A DNA stretch of 18,530 nt. Source: Actinomycetota bacterium. GTDB taxonomy: Bacteria; Actinomycetota; Actinomycetes; Streptosporangiales; Streptosporangiaceae. The position numbers and the translations under genes were made by a program. Positions 12,163 to 18,530 of the stretch are shown here, one piece after another (position 1 is the first letter of the stretch; each line of letters starts with the position of its first letter). The DNA lies in the NCBI GenBank assembly GCA_003140115.1, contig PLIQ01000051.1, positions 1-18,530 of the forward strand, given 5' to 3'. The notes beneath the pieces are model-generated. The model saw nothing but the letters and a program-made list of their open reading frames with translations. It made no database searches and was not told the DNA's origin.

Positions 12163-12357
12163 ATGAACGAGGGCTGGCACGAGACCATTGATCACCATGA
12201 GCCGCTCATCCACGACTGGCGGGCCCGGCAGCTCACGAAACTGGGGATCCCGAGAGCGCTCGCCGAGGCCGTTGCCGATCACGTCGACTGGCACCAGATC
12301 GCCGCGCTCGTCTGCCGCGGCTGCCCGCCCCGGCTGGCCCTGCAGATCGTCATGTGA
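12163..12357 (+). CDS. Small uncharacterised protein, 64 residues
   Basis: The protein is short, histidine- and tryptophan-rich at the front (HETIDHHEPLIHDWR) and ends in a helical stretch with one Cys (LVCRGCPPRLALQIVM has two, at RGC and LVC). Reasons to accept it are GGAGAAAG just before the ATG, a codon pattern with strong third-position GC, and the ordered DWRARQLTKLGIPRALAEA and GCPPRLAL stretches, which resemble small conserved actinobacterial proteins I have seen without assigned function. The CxxC pair could bind metal. Its last 8 nt overlap the end of the convergent DUF72 gene. No function is proposed. Confidence 0.7.
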   Translation: MNEGWHETIDHHEPLIHDWRARQLTKLGIPRALAEAVADHVDWHQIAALVCRGCPPRLALQIVM

Positions 12358-13312
12358 CCGACCCCGGCATCGCGCTCAAGGCACCACCCGAGGCGCCATC
12401 TAAGGCGCCACTCGAGGCGCCACCCGAGGCACCGTCCAAGCCGAGCCGCTCCTCCAGTTGCTGCCCGTTGACCTGCGCATAGTTGCTATAACAGTTGTTG
12501 AACAGGACGTGGGTGAGCTCAGCCCCGGCGGCCAGGTCCCGGATCTTGGGCGCCCATTCGGCCAGCTCGCCGTCGCTGTAGCGATAGCCGAACCGCTCGT
12601 AGATGTCCTTGCTGTCCCATTTATCCGAATGACCGTGCATGCGGACCACGGCCAGGTCGCTGGTGGCGGCCAGGACCGGGGGAATGGAGCTGGTATAGCC
12701 CTGGGGCATGTCGACGCACACGTACGGCAGCTGATGCGAAGCCAGGAACCCCAGCGTCTCCTCCTGGTTCTCCGGGCTCATCCAGGTCTTGTTGCGGAAC
12801 TCGATGCAGACCCGCCGCGGGGCGGCCCGCGCAGCGCACGCCACGATGTAGTCCTTGCGCGACCGGCCGATGGGGAACCAGGGCGGGAACTGCAGCAAGA
12901 TCGCGCCGAGCTTGCCCGCCTGGCGCAGCGGCTCCAGCGCGGCCAGGAACCGGTCCCAGGCCTGGTCGGCCACCGCCGGGTCGACGTCCTTCAGATACAC
13001 CCGCTCCTTACCAGACGAGCCCGCGGCCGAGCGCAGATCAACAGGCAGCGCCTTGACCGGAGTGGGGTGCTGGGTGAACAGGCTGAACGCCTTGACGTTG
13101 AACGTGAACCCGTCCGGCGTCCGCGATGCCCACGACGCAGCGGTCTGCTCGGCGGGCAGCGCGTAGTAGGTGGCGTCGACCTCGACCAGCGGGAACTGCC
13201 GGGCGTAGTACCGCAGCCGTTTCTCCGGCGTGTCCGCCTCGGGCGGATACCACCCGGAGGCGATCAGCGTCTTGTCCGTCCACGACGCGGTGCCCACCAG
13301 GATGGATCCCAT
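12350..13312 (-). CDS. DUF72 (YecE-like) TIM-barrel protein with repetitive tail
   Basis: The 320-residue protein matches the DUF72 family, a TIM-barrel group of unknown activity sometimes linked to nucleic-acid or metal-dependent hydrolysis. Seen are ILVGTASWTD and GWYPPEADTPEKRLRYYA, FPLVEVDATYYALP, PDGFTFNVKAFSLFTQHP, LGAILLQFPPWF, RVCIEFRNKTWM, PYVCVDMPQ, AVVRMHGHSDKWDSKD (His and Asp candidates for the active site), ERFGYRYSDGELAEWAPKI and a final THVLFNNCYSNYAQVNGQ. After the barrel end at about residue 290 comes a tail of tetrapeptides (LDGA, SGGA, SSGA, LDGA, SGGA) made by a 12-bp DNA repeat. No ribosome site is evident before the ATG; the gene begins 17 nt after the permease stop and may be translated by read-on from it. 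Its stop overlaps the convergent small gene by 8 nt. Confidence 0.88.
   Translation of the reverse strand: MGSILVGTASWTDKTLIASGWYPPEADTPEKRLRYYARQFPLVEVDATYYALPAEQTAASWASRTPDGFTFNVKAFSLFTQHPTPVKALPVDLRSAAGSSGKERVYLKDVDPAVADQAWDRFLAALEPLRQAGKLGAILLQFPPWFPIGRSRKDYIVACAARAAPRRVCIEFRNKTWMSPENQEETLGFLASHQLPYVCVDMPQGYTSSIPPVLAATSDLAVVRMHGHSDKWDSKDIYERFGYRYSDGELAEWAPKIRDLAAGAELTHVLFNNCYSNYAQVNGQQLEERLGLDGASGGASSGALDGASGGALSAMPGSVT
12381..12440. repeat. 12-bp tandem repeat (x5) encoding the DUF72 tail
   Basis: Five units of the form GCGCCACCCGAG (variants GCACCACCCGAG, GCGCCATCTAAG, GCGCCACTCGAG, GCACCGTCCAAG) run head to tail. Each adds four residues (x-x-Gly-Ala) to the DUF72 protein in frame. Confidence 0.9.
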
Positions 13313-13329
13313 AAAGCAAGCCTACAAAC

Positions 13330-14955
13330 TCACTCCGGCGGCAGTTCCTTGTACACGAAGCCCACGTTGATGCCCTGCCGGGCCCGGATGAACTTCGGCA
13401 CGTAGTACAGCAGGGCGCCGCCCACGATCAGCCCGCCGAACCAGGCCGGGATCCACCAGAAGTTGGCCGTGTTGCCGTCCATGACCAGCGCCGGGTACTG
13501 GGTGGACACGATGGCCAGGGCCACGAAGATCCCGATCGACAGCGGCGCGACGATGAACAGGACCGGGATCCCGAGGAACTTCACGTTGGCCGGCGAGGAC
13601 CGGTACAGGTCCGGACGGCGGAACGGCAGCGCGATGGCCGCCACGCCCACGATGACCACGGCCAGGCAGCCGGCCAGCACGATGAGGCCGAGCACGAGCT
13701 GGAACACGTTGGAGTAGACGCTCCAGATGGTCAGCCCCGCGATGATCACGTTGACCAGGATGATGGCCCTGACCGGCGAGTGGGTGCGGGCGTTGACGTC
13801 GGCCAGCTTCTCCGGCATCAGCCGGTCGAACGACCAGGCGAACAGCGACCGGATCGGCATGAACGTGTTCGCGATCATCGACGGCAGGCTCCAGAACAGG
13901 AAGCAGCCCAGGATGATCACCGTGACGAACGGGACGTTCACCGACAGCGCGGCCAGGAACGGGTAGAACGGCCCGGACGGGATGCCGAACGCCTTCGGGC
14001 CTGCGTTGGCCGCGAACACGAAGTTGTAGCCGGCCACCCGGAACAGCAGCAGCACGCCGATGATGAGCAGCACAACATCGAACACCAGGGCTCCGAGCAT
14101 GACCGTCAGCTGCCTGCGCCGGTTGGAGGCGCTCTTCAGCTCGCCGGACATGTACACCGACCAGAAGTTCCACATCATGAAGCCCTGGATGGAGAACAGG
14201 GTGGGCACGGTGGCGTTCACGTTCCCGAGGTTCGGCCCCGCGTGCGCGGCGCCGGCCTGGGAGATGACCTGGGCCACGGTCCCGCCGCCGAAGGTCTTGT
14301 TCAGCTTGGTGAAGTTGGCGTCGAAGCCGCTGCGGCTGGCCACGGCCAGCGCGATGAACGCCACGATGATGCCCACCATCGCGATCAGGAAGGCGCCGTT
14401 CTGCCAGCGGAAGGTGGCTTTGGTCCCGAACAGCAAGATCACGGTCTGCAGCAGGACCATGAACAGCGCGGCGCCGATCATCCAGCTGTGGTTGGTCTCG
14501 AACGAGGACCCCCAGCTGATCAGCGTGTTGTTGTGGGCCATGCTGCCGCCCGCGACCAGGGCCGGGCCGACCGCGAAGACGGAGAAGAACTTGGCGAAGT
14601 ACGCCGCGCCGAGCAGGCCGCCCATGATCATGCACAGGTTGGAGATGAGCGCGAGCGGCGGAGATAGCACCCGGCTGACCCAGACGTAGTCACCACCCAC
14701 CCGCGGCATGCTGGCGCCGAGCAGCGCGAACATGATCAGCACCGGGATGTTGATGATCAGGGTGATGATCAAGACCCCGACCGGATCCGCGCCCGGGAAC
14801 GCGACCAGGGTGAAGAAGATCGACCAGGCCAGGGTGGATCCGATCGGGGCCGAGATGACCGCATTGAAGATCGTGGCGTCGAGAGCCGATGCCGTTCGCA
14901 CGAGTCCTGTGCTGTTACGAACGAACAGTCGGCTGGTCGATCCGGTTGTCGCCAT
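13330..14955 (-). CDS. APC-superfamily amino acid/polyamine-type permease
   Basis: The 541-residue inner-membrane protein has about 12 hydrophobic helices. The opening TASALDATIFNAVISAPIGS is the unwound first helix typical of amino acid-polyamine-organocation carriers, and GASMPRVGGDYVWVSRVLSP is the conserved second-helix/loop signature. Later come GFMMWNFWSVYMSGELKSASNRRR (start of the substrate-gating helix 6 region) and RSLFAWSFDRLMPEKLADVN (helix 8/9 loop). Members exchange or co-transport amino acids or amines; the substrate cannot be told. I chose the ATG giving MATTGSTSRLF because AGGAGG lies 6 nt before it; an ATG 21 codons earlier has no ribosome site and sits in the candidate operator. 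It diverges from the DeoR gene and is followed by DUF72 after 17 nt, so a shared control with the sugar operon is possible but unproven. Confidence 0.88.
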   Translation of the reverse strand: MATTGSTSRLFVRNSTGLVRTASALDATIFNAVISAPIGSTLAWSIFFTLVAFPGADPVGVLIITLIINIPVLIMFALLGASMPRVGGDYVWVSRVLSPPLALISNLCMIMGGLLGAAYFAKFFSVFAVGPALVAGGSMAHNNTLISWGSSFETNHSWMIGAALFMVLLQTVILLFGTKATFRWQNGAFLIAMVGIIVAFIALAVASRSGFDANFTKLNKTFGGGTVAQVISQAGAAHAGPNLGNVNATVPTLFSIQGFMMWNFWSVYMSGELKSASNRRRQLTVMLGALVFDVVLLIIGVLLLFRVAGYNFVFAANAGPKAFGIPSGPFYPFLAALSVNVPFVTVIILGCFLFWSLPSMIANTFMPIRSLFAWSFDRLMPEKLADVNARTHSPVRAIILVNVIIAGLTIWSVYSNVFQLVLGLIVLAGCLAVVIVGVAAIALPFRRPDLYRSSPANVKFLGIPVLFIVAPLSIGIFVALAIVSTQYPALVMDGNTANFWWIPAWFGGLIVGGALLYYVPKFIRARQGINVGFVYKELPPE

Positions 14956-15117
14956 GAACCCCTCCTGGGCAGGCTCCTCCGCTTGACACGCAGTCTGAGT
15001 GCTGCTTAAGTCGAACATAATCGATTAACACCGTCAAGACTTCGGACACAACCAGTCACCTGAATCTCAGCTTCGAACAGGACGGCTGAGGCCAGGTGCG
15101 GCAGCAGGTGAGGCAGG
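14956..15117. promoter_or_regulatory. Divergent spacer between permease and DeoR genes, candidate DeoR operator
   Basis: This 162-bp spacer must hold the promoters of both genes. An AT-rich block carries an imperfect dyad, TTAAGTCGA (15006-15014) against TCGATTAA (15021-15028), plus the palindrome ATCGAT. A second TTCGAA palindrome lies at 15071-15076, and TCGAACA occurs at both places. DeoR-family regulators usually bind repeated AT-rich sites next to their own gene, so this is a reasonable operator region. No promoter hexamer pair fits well on either strand. Confidence 0.4.
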
Positions 15118-15945
15118 GTGCTTGCGGTCGAGCGGCGCATCAAGGTCCTGGAGCGGCTCGCGGCTGATCAGGCGGTCGAGGTGAGCAGCCTGGCCCGCGA
15201 GTTCGGTGTTTCCGAGATGACCATCCGCCGGGACCTGCACCGGCTGGACCGCGACGGGTTTGTCCGCCGGACCTACGGGGGCGCCACGACCAGGGTCGTT
15301 CGCGCGGCGGGCGCCTTCGAGGTGAGCCAGAACGCCCGGATGCTGCACCACGCCGAGGAGAAGCGGCAGATCGCCCTGCGCGCCGCGGAGCTGACCTCCG
15401 ACGCCCGGGTCATCTACGTGGGCGTCGGCTCGACGGTGGAGCAGTTCGCCCGGTTGGCCCGGCCCCGGGAGGACCTGCTGGTCATCACGCCGTCTCTGGT
15501 GGTGGCCAGCGTGCTCGGCACCCGCCGCGTGCAGGTGATCATCGTCGGCGGCCTGGTCCGCCAGGACGAGCTCAACTGCGTCGGTCCGTCGGCCGTCGAG
15601 TGCGTGCAGCGCTACAACACCGACATCGCGGTGATCGGGGCGGCGGGCGTGTCCGCCCGCTTCGGCGTGACCGATCTCGACGACGGCGAGGCCGGCGTCA
15701 ACCGGGCCGCCCTGGAGCGGACCCGGCAGATCATGGTGCTGGCCGACGGCTCGAAGTTCGGGGACGTGGCGCTGAGCACCGTCGCGCCGATCAAGGATGT
15801 CTCGGTCATCGTGACCGATTCCACCGCCGACGCCACCGAGCTGGAGCTGATCGAGCGCGCGGGAGTCGAGGTCATCAAGGTGCCCCCCGCCGACAAACAA
15901 GACAAACAGGCCGACGAACGACCCGGCGCGCGAGCCACCCGATGA
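15118..15945 (+). CDS. DeoR/GlpR-family transcriptional regulator
   Basis: The 275-residue protein has the family's two parts. The N-terminal helix-turn-helix starts VERRIKVLERLAADQ and reads VSSLAREFGVSEMTIRRDL, with the hallmark RRDLHRLDRDGFVRRTYGGA wing. The DeoR C-terminal sensor domain follows: EKRQIALRAAELTSDARVIYVGVGST (phosphosugar-binding loop, where the usual xDxGST reads VGVGST), LLVITPSLVVASVL, VQVIIVGGLVRQDELNCVGPSA and VLADGSKFG. Such regulators normally repress a sugar-use operon until its phosphorylated intermediate binds. The replaced Asp in the sugar loop is worth noting. The GTG start follows GGTGAGG closely; the end holds DKQDKQ from a 9-bp duplication (15892-15909). It overlaps the BtpA-like gene by ATGA, so it heads that operon. 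Confidence 0.9.
   Translation: MLAVERRIKVLERLAADQAVEVSSLAREFGVSEMTIRRDLHRLDRDGFVRRTYGGATTRVVRAAGAFEVSQNARMLHHAEEKRQIALRAAELTSDARVIYVGVGSTVEQFARLARPREDLLVITPSLVVASVLGTRRVQVIIVGGLVRQDELNCVGPSAVECVQRYNTDIAVIGAAGVSARFGVTDLDDGEAGVNRAALERTRQIMVLADGSKFGDVALSTVAPIKDVSVIVTDSTADATELELIERAGVEVIKVPPADKQDKQADERPGARATR
15892..15909. repeat. 9-bp tandem duplication at the DeoR C-terminus
   Basis: GACAAACAAGACAAACAG duplicates a 9-bp unit with one change and encodes Asp-Lys-Gln twice, after the last recognisable strand of the sensor domain. Confidence 0.7.
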
Positions 15946-16760
15946 GCGATCTGCTCCGCGCCCTGTTCGGCACCGGCAAACCCGTCATCGCCATGCTGCA
16001 CGCCGCCGCGCTGCCCGGCCGGCCCCGGCACGACCTGCTGGCCGGGATGCGCCCGATCGTCGAGGCGGTGGCGCGCGATCTGGACGCGCTCCAGCAGGCC
16101 GGCGTGGACGGCCTGCTGTTCTGCAACGAGGCCGACCTGCCCTACCAGCTCGAGACCGGCCCCGAGACCGCGGCCGCCATGGCCGCGCTGGTGGGCGAAC
16201 TCAGGCAGAAGATCCACGTTCCGTTCGGCATAGATATTGTCTGGGATCCGGTCGCGAGCCTGGCCGTGGCCCGGGCCACCGGGGCGTGCTTCGTCCGCGA
16301 GGTGTTCACCGGGGTGTACGAGAGCGACCTGGGGATCATGCAACCGGACTTCGGCGCCATCGGCGGCTACCGGAACCGCATCGGCGCGGAGTCGGTAGCG
16401 ATCTTCAGCAACATCACCCCCGAATTCGCCAGCCCCCTGGGCCAGCGCAGCACCGCCGAACGGGCCCGCAGCGCCGTATACCTTGGTGTCGATGCCGTGC
16501 TCATCACCGGCCCGATCACCGGCCTGCCCACCGACCTCGCCGAGCTCCGTGCCGCCAAAGCCGCGGTCCCCGGCTCCCCCGTGCTGGCCAGCACCGGCGT
16601 CACGGCGGATACGGTGCGCGAGGTCCTGGCCGTCGCGGACGGCGCGATCGTCGGCACGCATCTCAAGCGCGACGGCGTCACCTGGAACCCGGTGGACCCG
16701 CTCCGCGCGGCCGCCTTCGTGGCCGCCGCGCACCGAGCCCGCAGCGAGATGGCGGTTTAA
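15942..16760 (+). CDS. BtpA/SgcQ-family TIM-barrel protein
   Basis: The 272-residue protein belongs to the BtpA/SgcQ family. It opens with GKPVIAMLHAAALPGRP, where most members have VIGMVHLxPLPGSP, then LDALQQAGVDGLLFCNEADLPY, VPFGIDIVWDPVASLAVARATGACFVREVFTGVY (a strongly conserved block), SVAIFSNITPEFASPLGQRS, GVDAVLITGPITG, and a C-terminal phosphate-binding-like end with VLASTGVTADTVREVL, DGAIVGTHLKRDG. SgcQ lies in a sugar-use operon in Escherichia coli; BtpA was named for an effect on photosystem I in cyanobacteria. The chemical activity is not established. The last barrel signatures suggest a phosphorylated substrate. The ATG overlaps the DeoR stop as ATGA. Between a DeoR regulator and an FGGY kinase, a step in sugar-phosphate breakdown is the natural inference. 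Confidence 0.88.
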   Translation: MSDLLRALFGTGKPVIAMLHAAALPGRPRHDLLAGMRPIVEAVARDLDALQQAGVDGLLFCNEADLPYQLETGPETAAAMAALVGELRQKIHVPFGIDIVWDPVASLAVARATGACFVREVFTGVYESDLGIMQPDFGAIGGYRNRIGAESVAIFSNITPEFASPLGQRSTAERARSAVYLGVDAVLITGPITGLPTDLAELRAAKAAVPGSPVLASTGVTADTVREVLAVADGAIVGTHLKRDGVTWNPVDPLRAAAFVAAAHRARSEMAV

Positions 16761-16765
16761 CGCAA

Positions 16766-17719
16766 ATGGCTAAGACGCTCGTCTACTTCGTCTCGGACCT
16801 GCACGGGTCGAGCATGTGCTTCCGTAAGTTCGTCAACTCGACCAAGGTGTACAAGCCCAACGTGCTGATCCTGGGCGGCGACGTGGCCGGCAAGGCCATT
16901 CAGTCGATCGTGAAGGCCCCGGGCGGCCGGTACCAATGCGAGTTCGTCGGCACCCGCTACGACATCAGCGACGAGGCGGAACTCAAAGACCTCGAACGCC
17001 TCATCGCCGACCACGGCTACTACCCCTACCGCGCCGAGCCCGGCGAGCTCGAGGCCATGGAGGCCGACGGGACGCTCGACGAGCTGTTCCTGCGCCTGAT
17101 GCGCGAGCGCCTGGCCGAGTGGCTCGACATCGCCGATACGCGGCTGCGGCCGCAGAACGTCCCGCTGTTCCTCATGCTCGGCAACGACGACCCGCCCGAG
17201 CTGGCCGAGCTGCTCGACCAGGCGCCCTGGGGCACGCACGCCGAGGGCAAGGTCGTGCACCTGGACGACGACCACGAGATGATCAGCTGGGGGTACGCCA
17301 ACACGACGCCCTGGCACACCTACCGCGAGCAGGACGAGCAGCAGCTGGCCAGCGCCTACGCCACCATGGCCGCCCAGCTCGACCGCCCCGAACGAGCCGT
17401 GTTCAACCTGCACCCGCCGCCGTACAACACCCAGCTGGACGACGCGCCCGCCCTGGACGACAGCCTGCGGGTCCAGGCCAGCCTGGGCCAGATCCAGTAC
17501 GCGGCGGTCGGCAGCACCGCGGTGCGCGACATCGAGACGCAGTATCAGCCGCTGCTCGGCCTGCACGGGCACATCCACGAGTCCTCCGGCATCCGCCGCC
17601 TCGGGAAGCGCAAGGGCATGGTCATCAACCCGGGCAGCGACTACTCCACCGGAGCCCTGATGGGCGCGCTGATCACCCTGGACCGGGACAAGGCCGGCGC
17701 CCAGCTGGTCCGGGGCTAG
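16766..17719 (+). CDS. Calcineurin-like metallophosphoesterase
   Basis: The 317-residue protein carries a two-metal phosphoesterase fold. Motifs in order are VYFVSDLHG (Asp11, His13), NVLILGGDVAG (Asp39), FLMLGNDDPPE (Asn140), FNLHPPPYNT (metal His) and LHGHIHESSG (His269, His271), followed by VINPGSDYSTG. Two departures from the common pattern stand out: GD-x-x-D is GDVAG, and GNH[DE] is GNDD with Asp141 in place of the catalytic His. A long helical insertion (about residues 60-130, Glu/Arg-rich) separates motifs two and three. Members cleave phosphomonoesters, diesters or nucleotides; the substrate here is unknown. It begins 5 nt after the BtpA-like stop, with only a weak ribosome site (GAGATGGCGG), and the FGGY kinase follows after 14 nt, so it is part of that operon. 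The same frame is open far upstream inside the BtpA gene, but family homology begins at MAKTLVYFV. Confidence 0.87.
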   Translation: MAKTLVYFVSDLHGSSMCFRKFVNSTKVYKPNVLILGGDVAGKAIQSIVKAPGGRYQCEFVGTRYDISDEAELKDLERLIADHGYYPYRAEPGELEAMEADGTLDELFLRLMRERLAEWLDIADTRLRPQNVPLFLMLGNDDPPELAELLDQAPWGTHAEGKVVHLDDDHEMISWGYANTTPWHTYREQDEQQLASAYATMAAQLDRPERAVFNLHPPPYNTQLDDAPALDDSLRVQASLGQIQYAAVGSTAVRDIETQYQPLLGLHGHIHESSGIRRLGKRKGMVINPGSDYSTGALMGALITLDRDKAGAQLVRG

Positions 17720-17733
17720 CGGGACGAGCGCCG

Positions 17734-18530
17734 ATGGACCGCATCAGCCCGGACGTGCTCGTCGCGGTCGACGTGGGCACCTCGGGTGCGCGCGCGTCGG
17801 CCTTCGGCGCAGACGGCACCTCGCTCGGCGAGGTCCGCCGGGCCTACCCGACCGCGCTGCCCGGTGAGGGCCGGGCCGAGCAGGACGCGCGCCGCTGGCA
17901 GAGCGCGGCCCTGTCCGCGCTGAACTCCCTGCTGCGCGGGCTGGGCCCCGAAGCTAACGTCGCCGCCATCGGGCTCACTGGGCAGTGCCCGAGCGTGGTG
18001 CCGCTGGACGACCGGTACCAGCCGCTGCGCCCGGGCATCATCTACCGGGACAACCGGGCCACGGCCGAGGCGGCCTGGATCCGCGAGCGGTTCGGCGACC
18101 AGGAACTGCACGCGCTCACCGGTCACCTGCCGGCCGCGTTCCACGTGGCGGCCAAGATCTGCTGGATCCGCGCGCACGAGCCGGAGGTGTTCGCCGCGAC
18201 CAGGCTGTTCGCGCAGCCCTGCGACTACGTGGGCCTGGCCCTGACCGGCGAGCCCGGCACCGACTGGTCGATCGCCGCCTCCACCGCGCTGCTGGACCTG
18301 CGCGCCCGCCGCTGGGCGGCGGGCCTGCTGGCCGGACTCGACCTCGACGAAGGCCTGCTGCCCCCGCTGCGTCCCTCGTGGAGCGTCATCGGCGGCCTGC
18401 GCCCCGCCCTCGCGCGCCGCCTGAAGCTGCCACCGGACACACCGGTGATCGCCGGCGCGGGGGACAGCATCGCCTGCGCGATCGGCGCCGGGGTGATCGC
18501 GCCCGGCCCGGTGAGCGAGATGGCGGGCAG
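17734..18530 (+). CDS. FGGY-family carbohydrate kinase, xylulokinase-like (3' end cut off)
   Basis: The first 265 residues are visible and the frame is open at the window edge; a full member has about 480-520. The N-terminal lobe begins VLVAVDVGTSGARASAF, the phosphate-binding loop, then EQDARRWQSAALSAL, AAIGLTGQCPSVVPLD, PGIIYRDNRATAEA (substrate-contact region), AAKICWIRAHEPEVF and QPCDYVGLALTGEPGTDWS, and ends in VIAGAGDSIACAIGAG, which holds the expected catalytic base Asp near residue 246. FGGY kinases use ATP to phosphorylate pentoses, polyols or similar sugars; TGQCPSV differs from the xylulokinase LTGQMHG, so xylulose is not assured. It is the fourth gene of the DeoR operon, 14 nt after the phosphoesterase. 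The ATG has a weak GGGACGAG site. Confidence 0.9.
   Translation, partial: MDRISPDVLVAVDVGTSGARASAFGADGTSLGEVRRAYPTALPGEGRAEQDARRWQSAALSALNSLLRGLGPEANVAAIGLTGQCPSVVPLDDRYQPLRPGIIYRDNRATAEAAWIRERFGDQELHALTGHLPAAFHVAAKICWIRAHEPEVFAATRLFAQPCDYVGLALTGEPGTDWSIAASTALLDLRARRWAAGLLAGLDLDEGLLPPLRPSWSVIGGLRPALARRLKLPPDTPVIAGAGDSIACAIGAGVIAPGPVSEMAG

Noticed and set aside
13322..14635. 437-codon minus-strand frame inside the permease
   Set aside because: Frame-shifted shadow of the permease: no membrane helices and an Arg/Gly/Ala-rich composition, while the other frame encodes a full carrier.
14956..15018. Upstream ATG for the permease
   Set aside because: It has no ribosome site and lies in the AT-rich dyad, whereas the downstream ATG has AGGAGG at 6 nt.
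15600..15941. Extension of the BtpA-like frame into the DeoR gene
   Set aside because: The residues are a shadow of DeoR; the family start is the ATG of the ATGA overlap.
16286..16765. Extension of the phosphoesterase frame into the BtpA-like gene
   Set aside because: Arg/Pro-rich shadow sequence; the phosphoesterase fold begins at the ATG after the BtpA-like stop.
1..18530. CRISPR array, tRNA/rRNA genes, insertion sequences or phage genes
   Set aside because: No regularly spaced repeats of CRISPR size, no cloverleaf or rRNA segment, and no transposase, integrase or phage structural motif was found in reading either strand.

Overview
The window reads as chromosomal DNA of a high-GC, filamentous, sporulating actinomycete. 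The support is strongly GC-biased third codon positions, an SsgA-like sporulation/division protein, a DUF3099 membrane protein, an IlvX-type TPP enzyme, frequent GTG starts and a probable leaderless promoter. I cannot name the genus. No rRNA, tRNA, CRISPR array, insertion sequence or prophage was seen.

Layout. (1) 2-3193: the 3' part of an acetolactate-synthase-like TPP enzyme, an SsgA-like gene on the minus strand, and an FMN-dependent alpha-hydroxy-acid oxidase/lactate 2-monooxygenase. (2) 3197-4514, minus strand: a compact set encoding a short EndoU-type RNase toxin, a small acidic protein overlapping it by 8 nt (probable immunity protein) and a hemerythrin HHE protein. (3) 4515-5134: 620 bp with no credible gene, but with two palindromes, a possible promoter and a 22-bp copy of part of the hemerythrin gene. 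(4) 5135-8855, plus strand: three genes joined by 4-nt overlaps (membrane histidine kinase, stand-alone receiver, soluble REC-kinase-REC hybrid), with no DNA-binding output domain among them. An ArsR/AHSA1 pair follows, and the ArsR gene probably has its own leaderless promoter. (5) 9816-11275: a secreted arylsulfotransferase-like protein and a DUF3099 protein. (6) 11282-13312: a secreted protein with a repeat-expanded arginine-rich N-terminus, a 64-aa conserved-looking protein and a DUF72 protein. (7) 13330-18530: an APC-type permease (minus) divergent from a DeoR regulator, a BtpA/SgcQ TIM-barrel protein, a metallophosphoesterase and an FGGY sugar kinase cut by the window end. This looks like a regulated carbohydrate-use locus of unknown substrate.

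How genes work together. The EndoU and small-protein pair fits a contact-toxin/immunity module separated from any delivery protein. The kinase genes form a phosphorelay that must pass its signal to a partner encoded elsewhere. The DeoR locus fits a sugar-inducible operon in which a kinase makes a sugar phosphate for the BtpA-family barrel and the phosphoesterase to process.

Two themes run through the window. Short tandem duplications (about 9-21 bp units) sit repeatedly at gene ends and starts, adding tails to proteins or duplicating stop or ribosome-binding sites. Four convergent gene pairs have almost no space between their stop codons. The two least explained items are the EndoU module with its odd flanks and the BtpA/phosphoesterase/kinase operon.
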